From Candidatus Tayloriibacteriota bacterium (GTDB taxonomy: Bacteria; Patescibacteriota; Minisyncoccia; Phycocordibacterales; GWA1-40-21), in assembly GCA_026395155.1 (NCBI GenBank), contig JAPLZG010000092.1, positions 2,240 through 12,971 on the forward strand: 10,732 nucleotides of DNA, written 5' to 3'. A model generated the notes under the pieces. It saw only the letters and a list, made by a program, of their open reading frames with translations, made no database searches and was not told the DNA's origin. Below, one piece after another: positions 4,574 through 10,732 of the stretch; the stretch's first letter is position 1, and each line of letters starts with the position of its first letter. A program made the translations under genes and the position numbers.

Positions 4574-4705
4574 ATGCATAGAAAACATTCACAGCTTAAT
4601 AGAAATTATATGTCTACCAATTGTGTCGGCTCTTTTGCCACACCTATTTGGGAAAATAATTTTTTATTTAGCCGTGATATTTTTAAAAGCCCGCGCTGGG
4701 CGTAG
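4574..4705 (+). CDS. candidate leader peptide upstream of the MFS gene
   Basis: A 43-codon frame begins at an ATG that coincides with the predicted transcription start; an internal ATG at 4610 would give 31 residues beginning MSTNCVGSF and ending FKSPRWA. The stop TAG lies just after a small GCCC/GGGC hairpin (4689-4701). The promoter, short frame, terminator and efflux gene resemble ribosome-mediated attenuation seen before several antibiotic-resistance genes. Neither start has an SD. A competing 53-codon frame (4566-4727) starts inside the -10 box and is less likely to be transcribed whole. The peptide is predicted from layout only. Confidence 0.4.
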   Translation: MHRKHSQLNRNYMSTNCVGSFATPIWENNFLFSRDIFKSPRWA

Positions 4706-4725
4706 AAAATCTCCTCTTCTTTCTT

Positions 4726-4762
4726 AGAAGGATCTCGGCTGAATAAAAGCCGAGATCTTTTA
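4726..4762 (+). terminator. terminator inside the MFS leader, possible attenuator
   Basis: GATCTCGGCT (4731-4740) and AGCCGAGATC (4748-4757) form a perfect 10-bp stem with a 7-base loop, followed by TTTTATTT. It lies between the promoter and the MFS start. AGAAG at its left foot can pair instead with CTTCT (4716-4720), and CCTCTT (4713-4718) is complementary to AAGAGG of the MFS SD site (4818-4823). So alternative folds could link termination and translation; this was not computed. Confidence 0.7.
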
Positions 4763-4829
4763 TTTAGTATTGATGTAATAGTTTATATCAATTAGTTCTT
4801 TGACATAATCTCAACTAAAGAGGTCCAAG

Positions 4830-6029
4830 ATGAAAGCTAAAAGCATTGTGATTCTTTATTACATCATATCAGCACTTTATGCTGGTAGTATGGGATTCAT
4901 CATGGGAGTTTATTCCAATTTCTTGAGATCAGCAGGTCTTGATGAATTTTGGTTGAACATGGTGAATGTTAGTTATTTTGTCGTAATTACTATTTGTGAG
5001 ATTCCAACAGGAATTTTCGCAGATATTTTTGGCAGAAAAGGATCGTTTGTTATATCCTGCTTTTTGGAAGCCATATCATTTTTGATTTATGGTTTTTCAA
5101 GAAGTTTTGGTGGTTTTGTATTAGCTGAGACTATCGGTGCTGTTGGAAAAACTTTTGCCAGCGGTGCTTTTGATTCTTGGCTTGTAGATAGTATTAAACA
5201 TACAGGAGAGGAACATGATTTACTTAAAATCTTTTCAAGGAGAGGATTGATCACAAAAGTAGTGCTAATTATTTCTGCAATATTGGGTGGTATAATTGGA
5301 GATTATGGTCTCAATTTACCATTCTTTGCGGGAAGTATTGTATTCTTCATTTGTGGAATTATTGCTGTTACATTTATGAAAGAAACATATTTTGAAAAGA
5401 GTAAACTTTCTTTTGTCGACAGTTTTAAAGAGATTAAAAACACTTGGAATAGAAGTATCATTTTTACAAAGAGTGATAGGAATTTCAGGTTTGTTTTGAT
5501 CATAAGCTCAATCCAAATGTTTGCTGTGATGGCTCCGAATATGGAATGGCAAAAAGTCTTTTCAAATTTGGGGTTTAGTAATTCGGCAAATGGTATTATT
5601 GGTGGGCTTATCTGTGTTGCTATGATTGTGGGAATAATATTATCTAGAAAAGCACAAAATTGTGTTGTGGGAGAAAAGAGACTGATGGTATTTATACAGA
5701 TTCTGATTGGAGCTTTCATTGCTCTGACGGTGTCTTTTGTAAATATCTATCCAGTATTACTTTTCTTCTTTCTTCACGAGATTGGAAGGGGTATGTTTGG
5801 CCCTTTGATGGAATCATATACTCAAAAAAGTATAACTTCATCGAGGGAAAGGGCAACTCTTTCTTCTTTCGTATCAATGACAGGACATTTTGGCGGAGCG
5901 ATTGGACTTCTTGCGTCTGGATTAATAGCAAAATATGCAGGGATTCCGCTTGCATGGATTGTGTCCGGACTAATTTTGATTATTGTCACATTGTATATTG
6001 GCAGTAATCACAATAAAGATAAAGGTTGA
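4830..6029 (+). CDS. MFS efflux transporter, 12-helix type
   Basis: A 399-aa protein with about twelve hydrophobic segments in two halves joined by a charged loop (about 185-222), the normal size for a drug:proton antiporter of the major facilitator superfamily. The loop between helices 2 and 3 carries motif A, GIFADIFGRK at 61-70, with the conserved Asp, Gly and Arg-Lys. The substrate cannot be read from sequence; drug efflux is inferred from family and from the attenuator-like leader. The start is well supported by AGAGGT at 4819-4824, five bases upstream. The gene has its own promoter (4538-4567), internal leader terminator and a very long terminator hairpin (6042-6112), forming a closed cassette between rpmA and rplI. 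The good SD, unlike its neighbours, suggests acquisition by transfer. Confidence 0.85.
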   Translation: MKAKSIVILYYIISALYAGSMGFIMGVYSNFLRSAGLDEFWLNMVNVSYFVVITICEIPTGIFADIFGRKGSFVISCFLEAISFLIYGFSRSFGGFVLAETIGAVGKTFASGAFDSWLVDSIKHTGEEHDLLKIFSRRGLITKVVLIISAILGGIIGDYGLNLPFFAGSIVFFICGIIAVTFMKETYFEKSKLSFVDSFKEIKNTWNRSIIFTKSDRNFRFVLIISSIQMFAVMAPNMEWQKVFSNLGFSNSANGIIGGLICVAMIVGIILSRKAQNCVVGEKRLMVFIQILIGAFIALTVSFVNIYPVLLFFFLHEIGRGMFGPLMESYTQKSITSSRERATLSSFVSMTGHFGGAIGLLASGLIAKYAGIPLAWIVSGLILIIVTLYIGSNHNKDKG

Positions 6030-6041
6030 GATAGATATTTT

Positions 6042-6112
6042 AAGAGGGGTTTTGCTTCCTGCCCGCAATGCTACGTATAGCGTTGCGGGCGGGTGCAAAA
6101 CCCCTCTTTTCT
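6042..6112. terminator. very long terminator hairpin after the MFS gene
   Basis: AAGAGGGGTTTTGC (6042-6055) pairs with GCAAAACCCCTCTT (6095-6108). An inner stem GCCCGCAA-GCTA (6061-6073) pairs with TAGC-TTGCGGGC (6078-6090), capped by TACGTA. A TTTTCTTAT tail follows on the plus strand. At about 67 bases it is much longer than the other terminators here. It can also shield against readthrough from rplI, which converges on it. Confidence 0.8.
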
Positions 6113-6159
6113 TATAAACATTTAAAACAATTAAAACACCTATAACATTTACAACTTCC

Positions 6160-6606
6160 TTATTTAGTTCCCTTCACTTCAACCAACAAATCAATAGTCT
6201 TGTCCCCCACTTTAATTTTAATTTTATATTCCCCTACTCCTTTGATTGCTTTATCAATTAAAATAGAATTTTCAGCAATTTCTAAACCTGTAACTTTTTG
6301 AAATTCTTCTGCTATTTTCTCTTCATGAATTCCAGCGAAAAGATGTCCTAATTCGTTTACTTTTCCTTCGATTACAAGTTTACCAGAAGGAAGCTTTTCT
6401 GTTACTTTTAATACTGCTTCAGATAAATTTTTTGAAATAGACAAATCACCTAATTTTTTAGATTCAATTATTTTCAAATTACTTGCTGTTGCTGGAATAG
6501 CAAATTTGCCCGGTATTAGAGAATTTAAAGCAAAACCGTCTGCAACATCTTTGACTTCATATTTTCTTCCAACTTTTTTTGTGTCTTTAATGAGAATAAT
6601 TTTCAT
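6160..6606 (-). CDS. rplI: 50S ribosomal protein bL9
   Basis: A 148-aa protein with the bL9 N-terminal domain MKIILIKDTKKVGRKYEVKD, followed by GFALNSLIPGKFA, which matches the family signature (normally GYARNFLIPKGLA) but with variations such as GFALN. A central helix links it to the C-terminal domain (about 75-145). bL9 binds 23S rRNA near the L1 stalk and helps keep reading frame. Length is standard. There is no SD before the ATG; the upstream space holds AT-rich repeats. The usual neighbours rpsF, ssb and rpsR are absent, and the gene is alone, converging on the MFS cassette. Some CPR lineages are reported to lack bL9, so its presence can help place the genome. Confidence 0.92.
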   Translation of the reverse strand: MKIILIKDTKKVGRKYEVKDVADGFALNSLIPGKFAIPATASNLKIIESKKLGDLSISKNLSEAVLKVTEKLPSGKLVIEGKVNELGHLFAGIHEEKIAEEFQKVTGLEIAENSILIDKAIKGVGEYKIKIKVGDKTIDLLVEVKGTK

Positions 6607-6856
6607 GTTTACAAATGATTAATACTAATATACTAATTATTCGAATAATACGAATTGTAATTAACGAATATCATACGAATAATATCCCAGATCACAGAAA
6701 TTAAATAGACTTGACAAAATAAAAATAAAGTTGCTTTCATAAACTGGATTTCCGTTCTTCAATGGGAATGACCACGTAAAATAAAACAAGAATTTTATCA
6801 CGTGGTAGGCAGAAAAGATGGATTTTTACGTCGTTAAGATTATTCGGTTGACGGAA
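6607..6856. repeat. gene-free repeat region between ctp and rplI
   Basis: Next to rplI the sequence is very AT-rich, with a 14-bp palindrome ATTATTCGAATAAT (6637-6650) and repeated ACGAAT motifs up to about 6680. Further along, GGATTTCC...GGGAAT (6746-6768) is a degenerate form of the GGATCCCC palindrome family. ACCACGT (6771-6777) with ACGTGGT (6800-6806), extended by A/T pairs, forms a good hairpin. No gene was found, and no clear rplI promoter. Confidence 0.5.
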
Positions 6857-6891
6857 AACTAAAAGCTAACAGCTAACAGCTAAAACCTATT
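6857..6891 (+). repeat. 7-bp tandem repeat, five units, at the 3' end of ctp
   Basis: Units AACTAAA, AGCTAAC, AGCTAAC, AGCTAAA, ACCTATT run into the stop codon of the minus-strand protease gene. The unit resembles that before rpmA (4134-4168), so the two arrays are probably one family. Confidence 0.65.
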
Positions 6892-8110
6892 TCAATAATT
6901 CGAGCGCCTTCTCCATCTGTGGATCTTTTTCTGCTTTAAGATCTGCTTCTGTTATTTTAACTTCATAATCTGGAGTAAGGCCATCATCTGAAATTGATCT
7001 GCCTGTTGGTGTGAGCCACTTTGCAATTGTTACCTTAAGTGATGTTTCTGGTGTAATTTGAATAAGTTCTTGTACCGAACCTTTTCCAAATGTTTTTGTT
7101 CCAACAATCTTTGCAACATTGTGTTCTTGGAGTGCACCAGCAAGAATTTCAGAAGCAGAAGCAGAACCTTCATTGACTAAAATAATCATTTTTAAACCAC
7201 CATCACTACTAAATGCATAATATCCCTTACTTCTGTATATTTGTTCATCTTGTTTTGTACCAAAATCTTCTTGAACTACAACTTTTCCTAATGGTAAGAA
7301 CCAACTTGCCATATCGACTGCTGCATCAAGATATCCACCAGGATTTCCTCTTAAATCTAGAATGAGTTTATATTTTCCAGATTCAGCGAATTCGCGAAGA
7401 GCATTTTTAAATTTTTCAGGTGAAGTCGCGTAGAAATTATAAAGTTTAATGACAAAAACATCTCCTTTTATTTCAGTATCAGTTGTTGGTACATTTATAA
7501 TTCCCCTTTTTATTTTTAATTCAATTGGAGTATTTTTTTCTCCTCTAACAAATGTTATTGCGACTGTCGTTCCAGCTTTTCCTCGGATTAATTTAACTGC
7601 ACTATCAACTGGCATACCAATTGCACTTTTGTCATCAATCTTAATAATTTTATCACCAGATTTTACACCAGCATTATATGCAGGAGTGTCTTTAAGTGGA
7701 GATACAACAACAAGATTACCATCTTTAATAGCAAGCTCCATTCCAACTCCCTCAAAATTTCCACTTATATCATTAGCAAAAGCAGTACTATCTTCGGGTG
7801 GCATAAAAACTGTATAAGCATCGCCATAAGAAGCAGTGAGTCCTTGTATTGCGCCCCAGAGCTTATCTTGATCTGTTGTCTGTTTTGCATCTTTATGAGT
7901 AATAACAAATTTTTCATCAAGTCTTTTCCAAACAGACCAGAAAGGTGCCATATCAATATTTGAAAGTGTTGATGTTGAATTTAATACAATTGGGTCATTA
8001 GAAATTGAATTTTTGGTGTTTTGTTTACCGAAATACATCCCGGAAATAAAAGCAACTAACACGAGAATGGCGGTTAATAAAACTATTTTATATTTGTTAT
8101 TATTTTCCAT
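6887..8110 (-). CDS. S41 carboxy-terminal processing protease
   Basis: A 407-aa protein of the CtpA/CtpB type: one N-terminal transmembrane segment (about 9-27), a helical part, a PDZ domain (about 118-205, with GVGMEL and SGDKIIKIDD), then the S41 catalytic core. LDLRGNPGG (252-259) leads the core, the nucleophile is S318 in GSASASEI, and the general base K343 with Q347 lies in FGKGSVQE; spacing agrees with the Ser-Lys-Gln site known for B. subtilis CtpB. It should work outside the membrane, cutting C-terminal tails of envelope or secreted proteins, with the PDZ gating access. All catalytic residues are present. There is only a poor SD (GAGAGAAT). A candidate extended -10, TGATATTAT, lies about 25 bases upstream. 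A 7-bp repeat array follows the stop. Confidence 0.9.
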   Translation of the reverse strand: MENNNKYKIVLLTAILVLVAFISGMYFGKQNTKNSISNDPIVLNSTSTLSNIDMAPFWSVWKRLDEKFVITHKDAKQTTDQDKLWGAIQGLTASYGDAYTVFMPPEDSTAFANDISGNFEGVGMELAIKDGNLVVVSPLKDTPAYNAGVKSGDKIIKIDDKSAIGMPVDSAVKLIRGKAGTTVAITFVRGEKNTPIELKIKRGIINVPTTDTEIKGDVFVIKLYNFYATSPEKFKNALREFAESGKYKLILDLRGNPGGYLDAAVDMASWFLPLGKVVVQEDFGTKQDEQIYRSKGYYAFSSDGGLKMIILVNEGSASASEILAGALQEHNVAKIVGTKTFGKGSVQELIQITPETSLKVTIAKWLTPTGRSISDDGLTPDYEVKITEADLKAEKDPQMEKALELLK

Positions 8111-8192
8111 AATTTAGTCTTATTCTCTCAAAATAATATCATTTGGTCAATCAGTAAAAAAGAGAATATCATTTTTTAGTCTTTTAAATACT

Positions 8193-8231
8193 GGATCCCC
8201 GCCTACGCGGGGATGACAATCAGAATTGTCA
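8193..8231 (+). repeat. GGATCCCCGC palindrome plus second hairpin
   Basis: ATCCCCGC (8195-8202), loop CTAC, GCGGGGAT (8207-8214), followed at once by TGACAAT (8214-8220), loop CAGA, ATTGTCA (8225-8231). This type of palindromic intergenic repeat is widespread in bacterial genomes. The second hairpin recurs after repeat copy 1 at 81-97. It lies between the divergent ctp and corA genes. Confidence 0.7.
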
Positions 8232-8260
8232 CTTTATAAACTATATAACTTTTATTTCAC

Positions 8261-8289
8261 TTGTTATCAAATAATTAAAACGGTATAAT
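8261..8289 (+). promoter_or_regulatory. sigma-70 type promoter for corA
   Basis: TTGTTA, 17 bases, then consensus TATAAT at 8284-8289. The predicted start near 8296 gives an AT-rich leader of about 135 bases. The rest of the 8111-8429 gap holds the repeat at 8193-8231 and the ctp upstream region. I saw no M-box-like or other known riboswitch structure in the leader. Confidence 0.55.
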
Positions 8290-8429
8290 TAACCCGTTAA
8301 AGTTTTTGTTGACGTTATTGAAAATATATTAATTTATATTAAGTTTATTAGTTGGAATTGAGTTTCTTAATAAGATATTTAATTTCTTAAGGCAATAACA
8401 TTTTCATCAATAAAAATTTTTTCGGGTAA

Positions 8430-9344
8430 ATGATCAAAAAATATACACATAAAACAATAACTTGGATTGATGTTGAAAGTCCAACTATTGATGAAATACG
8501 TTCACTTATGGAAGAATATTCTATAAATCCAAGTGTTGCAAAAGAATTACAGCTTCCTTCTTATAAAGAAAAGATTGTATTACACAAAGAATATCTTTAC
8601 ATGGTGATGCACTTCCCTGCTCTCAGACATTCAAACTCTGAAGGTAATGATCAAGAAGTTGATTTTATTGTTGGGAAAAATTTTATTATTACAACAAGAT
8701 ATGAATCTATTGATGCACTTGAAAAATTTGCGAAACTTTTTGAAGTTAATTCAATTTTGGATAAAGGAATTATGGAAGATCATGCCGGATATGTTCTCTA
8801 TTATATTATTAAAGAACTTTACAAGTCCGTTTCCGATGAACTTTATGGTATTAATGATAGAATGAAAAAAATAGAAAAAGAGATATTTGATGGAAAAGAA
8901 AAAGCAATGGTTTGGGAAATTTCAAGGACAAACAGGGATATGATAAATCTCGACCATGCTCTCAGAAGCCATAAGGGTGTTTTAGATTCTCTTGAGGAGG
9001 TTTCTTCGCAAATTTTTGATGAAGCTTTTCAGTCAAATTGTACAAAGATATCAAATGATTATTATAAAGTTGAAGATATGTTGAGTAATAGTATAGATTT
9101 TTTGAAGGAGCTTAGAGATACAAATGATTCTTTACTTTCTGCAAAACAAAATGAGACGATGAAAATTCTTACTGTTATTACATTTTTAGCTTTACCTTTC
9201 ACAATTATTACTGGATTCTTTCAGATGAATACTTCATCTACACCTTTAGTCGGACAAGTTCATGATTGGCAAATAATTGTCAGTATGGAAATTATTGCAG
9301 TTATACTTTTTGTAATATTTGCTAAGGTGAAGAAGTGGCTGTAA
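8430..9344 (+). CDS. CorA-family divalent cation channel with altered GMN motif
   Basis: A 304-aa protein with the CorA layout: a cytosolic alpha/beta N-terminal domain (about 1-130), long helices forming the funnel (about 131-245), and two C-terminal transmembrane helices (about 247-264 and 280-299) ending in a lysine-rich tail. CorA proteins form pentamers that pass Mg2+, or Co2+ and Ni2+. The loop after the first helix should hold the signature Gly-Met-Asn; here it reads GFFQMNTSSTP, so residue 265 is Gln instead of Gly. GMN is the selectivity site and most substitutions in studied CorA proteins harm transport, so function may be changed. Homologues in related genomes often keep GMN. There is no SD before the ATG. 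The gene has a promoter at 8261-8289; no strong terminator follows before the repeats at 9350. Confidence 0.85.
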   Translation: MIKKYTHKTITWIDVESPTIDEIRSLMEEYSINPSVAKELQLPSYKEKIVLHKEYLYMVMHFPALRHSNSEGNDQEVDFIVGKNFIITTRYESIDALEKFAKLFEVNSILDKGIMEDHAGYVLYYIIKELYKSVSDELYGINDRMKKIEKEIFDGKEKAMVWEISRTNRDMINLDHALRSHKGVLDSLEEVSSQIFDEAFQSNCTKISNDYYKVEDMLSNSIDFLKELRDTNDSLLSAKQNETMKILTVITFLALPFTIITGFFQMNTSSTPLVGQVHDWQIIVSMEIIAVILFVIFAKVKKWL

Positions 9345-9349
9345 AAGTC

Positions 9350-9450
9350 GCTCGAATATTCAATTTTGAGACCCGCATAATTTTTTGCTAAAAATTTGCT
9401 CAAGACTCAGGCCGTCGCCTTCCGTAGCTCTCAAAATTAAATATTCTCGC
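9350..9450. repeat. 100-bp element with 21-bp imperfect terminal inverted repeat
   Basis: Bases 9350-9370 and 9430-9450 are inverted copies matching at 18 of 21 positions around AATTTTGAG. The GC-richer centre has GGCCGTCGCC. It sits just after corA, could act as its transcript end, and overlaps the dispersed repeat at 9441-9473. No coding potential was seen. Confidence 0.55.
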
Positions 9451-9473
9451 TTAGGTGGCAGAATCGTATCGAG
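9441..9473 (-). repeat. dispersed repeat, copy of 3552-3585
   Basis: Read on the minus strand, CTCGATACGATTCTGCC followed by ACCTAAGCGAGAATAT matches the plus-strand copy at 3552-3585 apart from a few changes and a short gap. This shows the family occurs in both orientations about 6 kb apart. Confidence 0.6.
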
Positions 9474-9481
9474 AAATATCT

Positions 9482-9520
9482 GTCATTGCGAGTGATGTAA
9501 TCATCCGTGGCAATCCATCT
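9482..9520 (+). repeat. TCATTGCGAG...GCAATCC palindromic repeat
   Basis: ATTGC (9485-9489) pairs with GCAAT (9510-9514), with GATG/CATC inside. The frame TCATTGCGAG ... GGCAATCC is a common dispersed palindrome in bacterial intergenic DNA. It directly precedes cysS. Confidence 0.5.
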
Positions 9521-9541
9521 TAATTCAAAAATAAAAAAAAC

Positions 9542-9880
9542 ATGATATTCGATTTACTTTTCAAAAAACGATCTACTCTCCCACTATATCTTTTTAATAC
9601 CCTTTCTAGAGAAAAGGAGGTTTTTAAACCTATCAAAAAAGGAAAGGTTTTGTTTTATCAATGCGGACCTACTGTTTACTGGACTCAACATATAGGAAAT
9701 ATGCGTGCCATGGTTATGGCGGATTTGATTAATAGGACTTTTAAATATTTTAATTATAATGTGAAGTTTGCCAGAAATTATACTGATGTTGGCCATCTTA
9801 CCTCTGATCAAGATTCTGGTGAGGATAAAATGGAAAAAGCATCAACAAGAGAGGGTTTAAAACCAGAGGGAAATAATTAA
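9542..9880 (+). pseudogene. cysS: cysteinyl-tRNA synthetase, N-terminal part, frameshifted
   Basis: The first 112 codons give the start of CysS, which charges tRNA-Cys. YLFNTLSREKEVF leads to the zinc ligand C41 and the HIGH-type motif HIGN at 50-53, then KFARNYTDVGHLT. After KASTREGLKPE the frame ends in GNN and a stop. Reading GAGGAAATA instead of GAGGGAAATA would give PEEIIK, as expected for the family, and join the next frame, so one extra G near 9868-9870 causes the shift. About 30-35 residues (the helix region corresponding to E. coli residues just after about 90) are also missing at the join. No SD precedes the ATG. This is a true lesion or a sequence error; the enzyme is essential, so an error is likely. 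Confidence 0.75.
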
Positions 9881-9881
9881 A

Positions 9882-10580
9882 ATGGTTCAGATATTATTAG
9901 ATAAAGATTTTGCTTACTCAACAGATTTGGCAATTTATTTTGATATTTCAAAGGTAAAAGATTACACTAAATTGTCAAGACAAAACCTTGAAGAAAATAT
10001 CTCAGGTGCTGGTTCAGCAGGAGCTGAAGATCCAAATAAAAAACATCCTGCCGATTTTTCAGTTTGGTTTTTTAAAGCCGGTTCTCATAAAAATGCTTTG
10101 CAATTTTGGGAATCTCCATTTTCTTCCCCGCTTGTAAAAAATGGCGAAGGTTTTCCTGGTTGGCACATAGAATGTTCTGCAATGACACGAAAACTTTTAG
10201 GAAAAACTATTGATATTCATATGGGCGGAATTGAACATATTCCCGTTCATCACACAAATGAAATTGCACAAAGTGAAGCTGTAAATGGTGTTCCGCTTGC
10301 AAATTATTGGCTTCATAATGAATGGCTCGTGACAAATAATAGCAAAATGGCTAAGTCTGAAGGAACAAGTTTAAGTCTGACTGATATAAAAGAAAAAGGT
10401 TTTGATCCTTTAGCATTAAGATTTTTATTTTTACAGGCACATTATCGTTCTCGTCAAAATTTTACTTGGGGTGCACTTGAGGCAGCTCAAAAAGGATATA
10501 ATAACCTATTGAATAGTATTTCTTCTTTGGGTAGTAAAATTGGAACAGTTGATCAAAAGTATAAAGAAAAATTTTTAGAA
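9882..10580 (+). pseudogene. cysS: cysteinyl-tRNA synthetase, middle part
   Basis: This frame resumes CysS at MVQILLDKDFAYSTDLAIYF. It shows WHIECSAM with the zinc-binding Cys, GGIEHIPVHHTNEIAQ, and the KMSKS loop as KMAKSEG, followed by LRFLFLQAHYRSRQNFTW and the start of the anticodon-binding region (LEAAQKGYNNLL). The ATG at 9882 is an internal methionine rather than a true start. Similarity to CysS continues to about KYKEKFLE (near 10580), after which the sequence turns into an MltG-like segment in the same frame, so the anticodon-binding domain is absent. With the upstream piece it should be read as one damaged gene. Confidence 0.8.
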
Positions 10581-10732
10581 AGAATGCAAAAGGAATATAA
10601 AATTTTCTGGAATGCCTCGCGTTTAGAAAAAGCGAAGAATATTGGTCTGTCTGAAATTGAAGTATCCATCATGGCGTCCTTAGTGCAAGCCGAACAACAA
10701 AAACATCCTTCAGAACGTCCAAGGATAGCAGG
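10581..10732 (+). CDS. MltG-like endolytic transglycosylase fragment fused to cysS
   Basis: In frame with cysS, the last ~50 codons read RMQKEYKIFWNASRLEKAK, then IGLSEIEVSIMASLVQAE and SERPRIAG, running off the window. This is the conserved part of MltG (YceG-like), where IASIVEKE-type sequence holds the catalytic glutamate (E in VQAE) followed by RPRIAGV-NRL. The wording fits Bacteroidota MltG best. MltG is a membrane enzyme that cuts nascent glycan strands. GC content also rises against the preceding cysS. Such a fusion has no known precedent, and the tail is about one short-read length, so I read it as an assembly chimera. Confidence 0.75.

Noticed and set aside
4566..4727. 53-codon hydrophobic frame in the MFS leader
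   Set aside because: Its ATG lies inside the -10 box of the only good promoter, so the transcript would lack its start; the overlapping frame from 4574 or 4610 is favoured, though with low confidence.
5303..6007. Antisense and offset frames within the MFS gene
   Set aside because: They overlap a complete 399-aa transporter and lack start signals and domain patterns.
6607..6886. CRISPR-like array suggested by spaced ACGAAT motifs
   Set aside because: Repeats are too short and unevenly spaced, there are no unique spacers, and no cas genes are present.
8296..8429. Mg2+ riboswitch in the corA leader
   Set aside because: The leader is almost all A/T, with no strong stems or M-box-like conserved segments.

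Overview
The window looks like a metagenome-derived piece of an AT-rich, small-genome bacterium, most likely of the Candidate Phyla Radiation (Patescibacteria, Parcubacteria-like). Reasons: ribosomal and housekeeping genes stand alone rather than in operons, most core genes lack a Shine-Dalgarno (SD) sequence, and the intergenic spaces are long and full of hairpin-forming and 7-bp tandem repeats. The placement is by gene style and was not tested by phylogeny.

Layout. 1-300: a fold-back repeat, then a two-way terminator. 304-1754 (minus strand): a small SLT/lysozyme-like peptidoglycan enzyme behind a structured leader of about 220 nt, and a DEDDh-type exonuclease with a 26-bp palindrome upstream. 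1866-3311: a patch of small genes that use SD sequences: a GC-rich lipoprotein with its own promoter, structured 5' UTR and terminator, a 68-aa membrane protein, and an unrecognised 111-aa protein. 3384-3630: dispersed repeats. 3632-4450: a membrane-anchored two-cysteine protein, divergent from rpmA (bL27). 4538-6112: a self-contained efflux cassette, consisting of a promoter, a possible leader peptide, an internal terminator, an MFS transporter gene and a long terminator hairpin. 6160-8110 (minus): rplI (bL9) and an S41 carboxy-terminal protease. 8430-10732 (plus): a CorA-family channel and a damaged cysS.

The genes do not form one pathway. Two (the SLT protein and Ctp) act on the cell wall or envelope, two are transporters, and three belong to translation (bL27, bL9, CysS). 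Most have their own terminator, so transcription units are short. The best regulatory candidates are the MFS leader and the SLT leader, where an inverted repeat covers the start codon.

The right end needs caution. cysS lacks roughly 30-35 internal codons and carries a frameshift near 9868-9882. Its last ~150 bases encode an MltG-type (endolytic transglycosylase) segment fused in frame after about 10580. An assembly chimera at a contig end is the simplest explanation. I found no CRISPR array, tRNA, rRNA or transposase gene.
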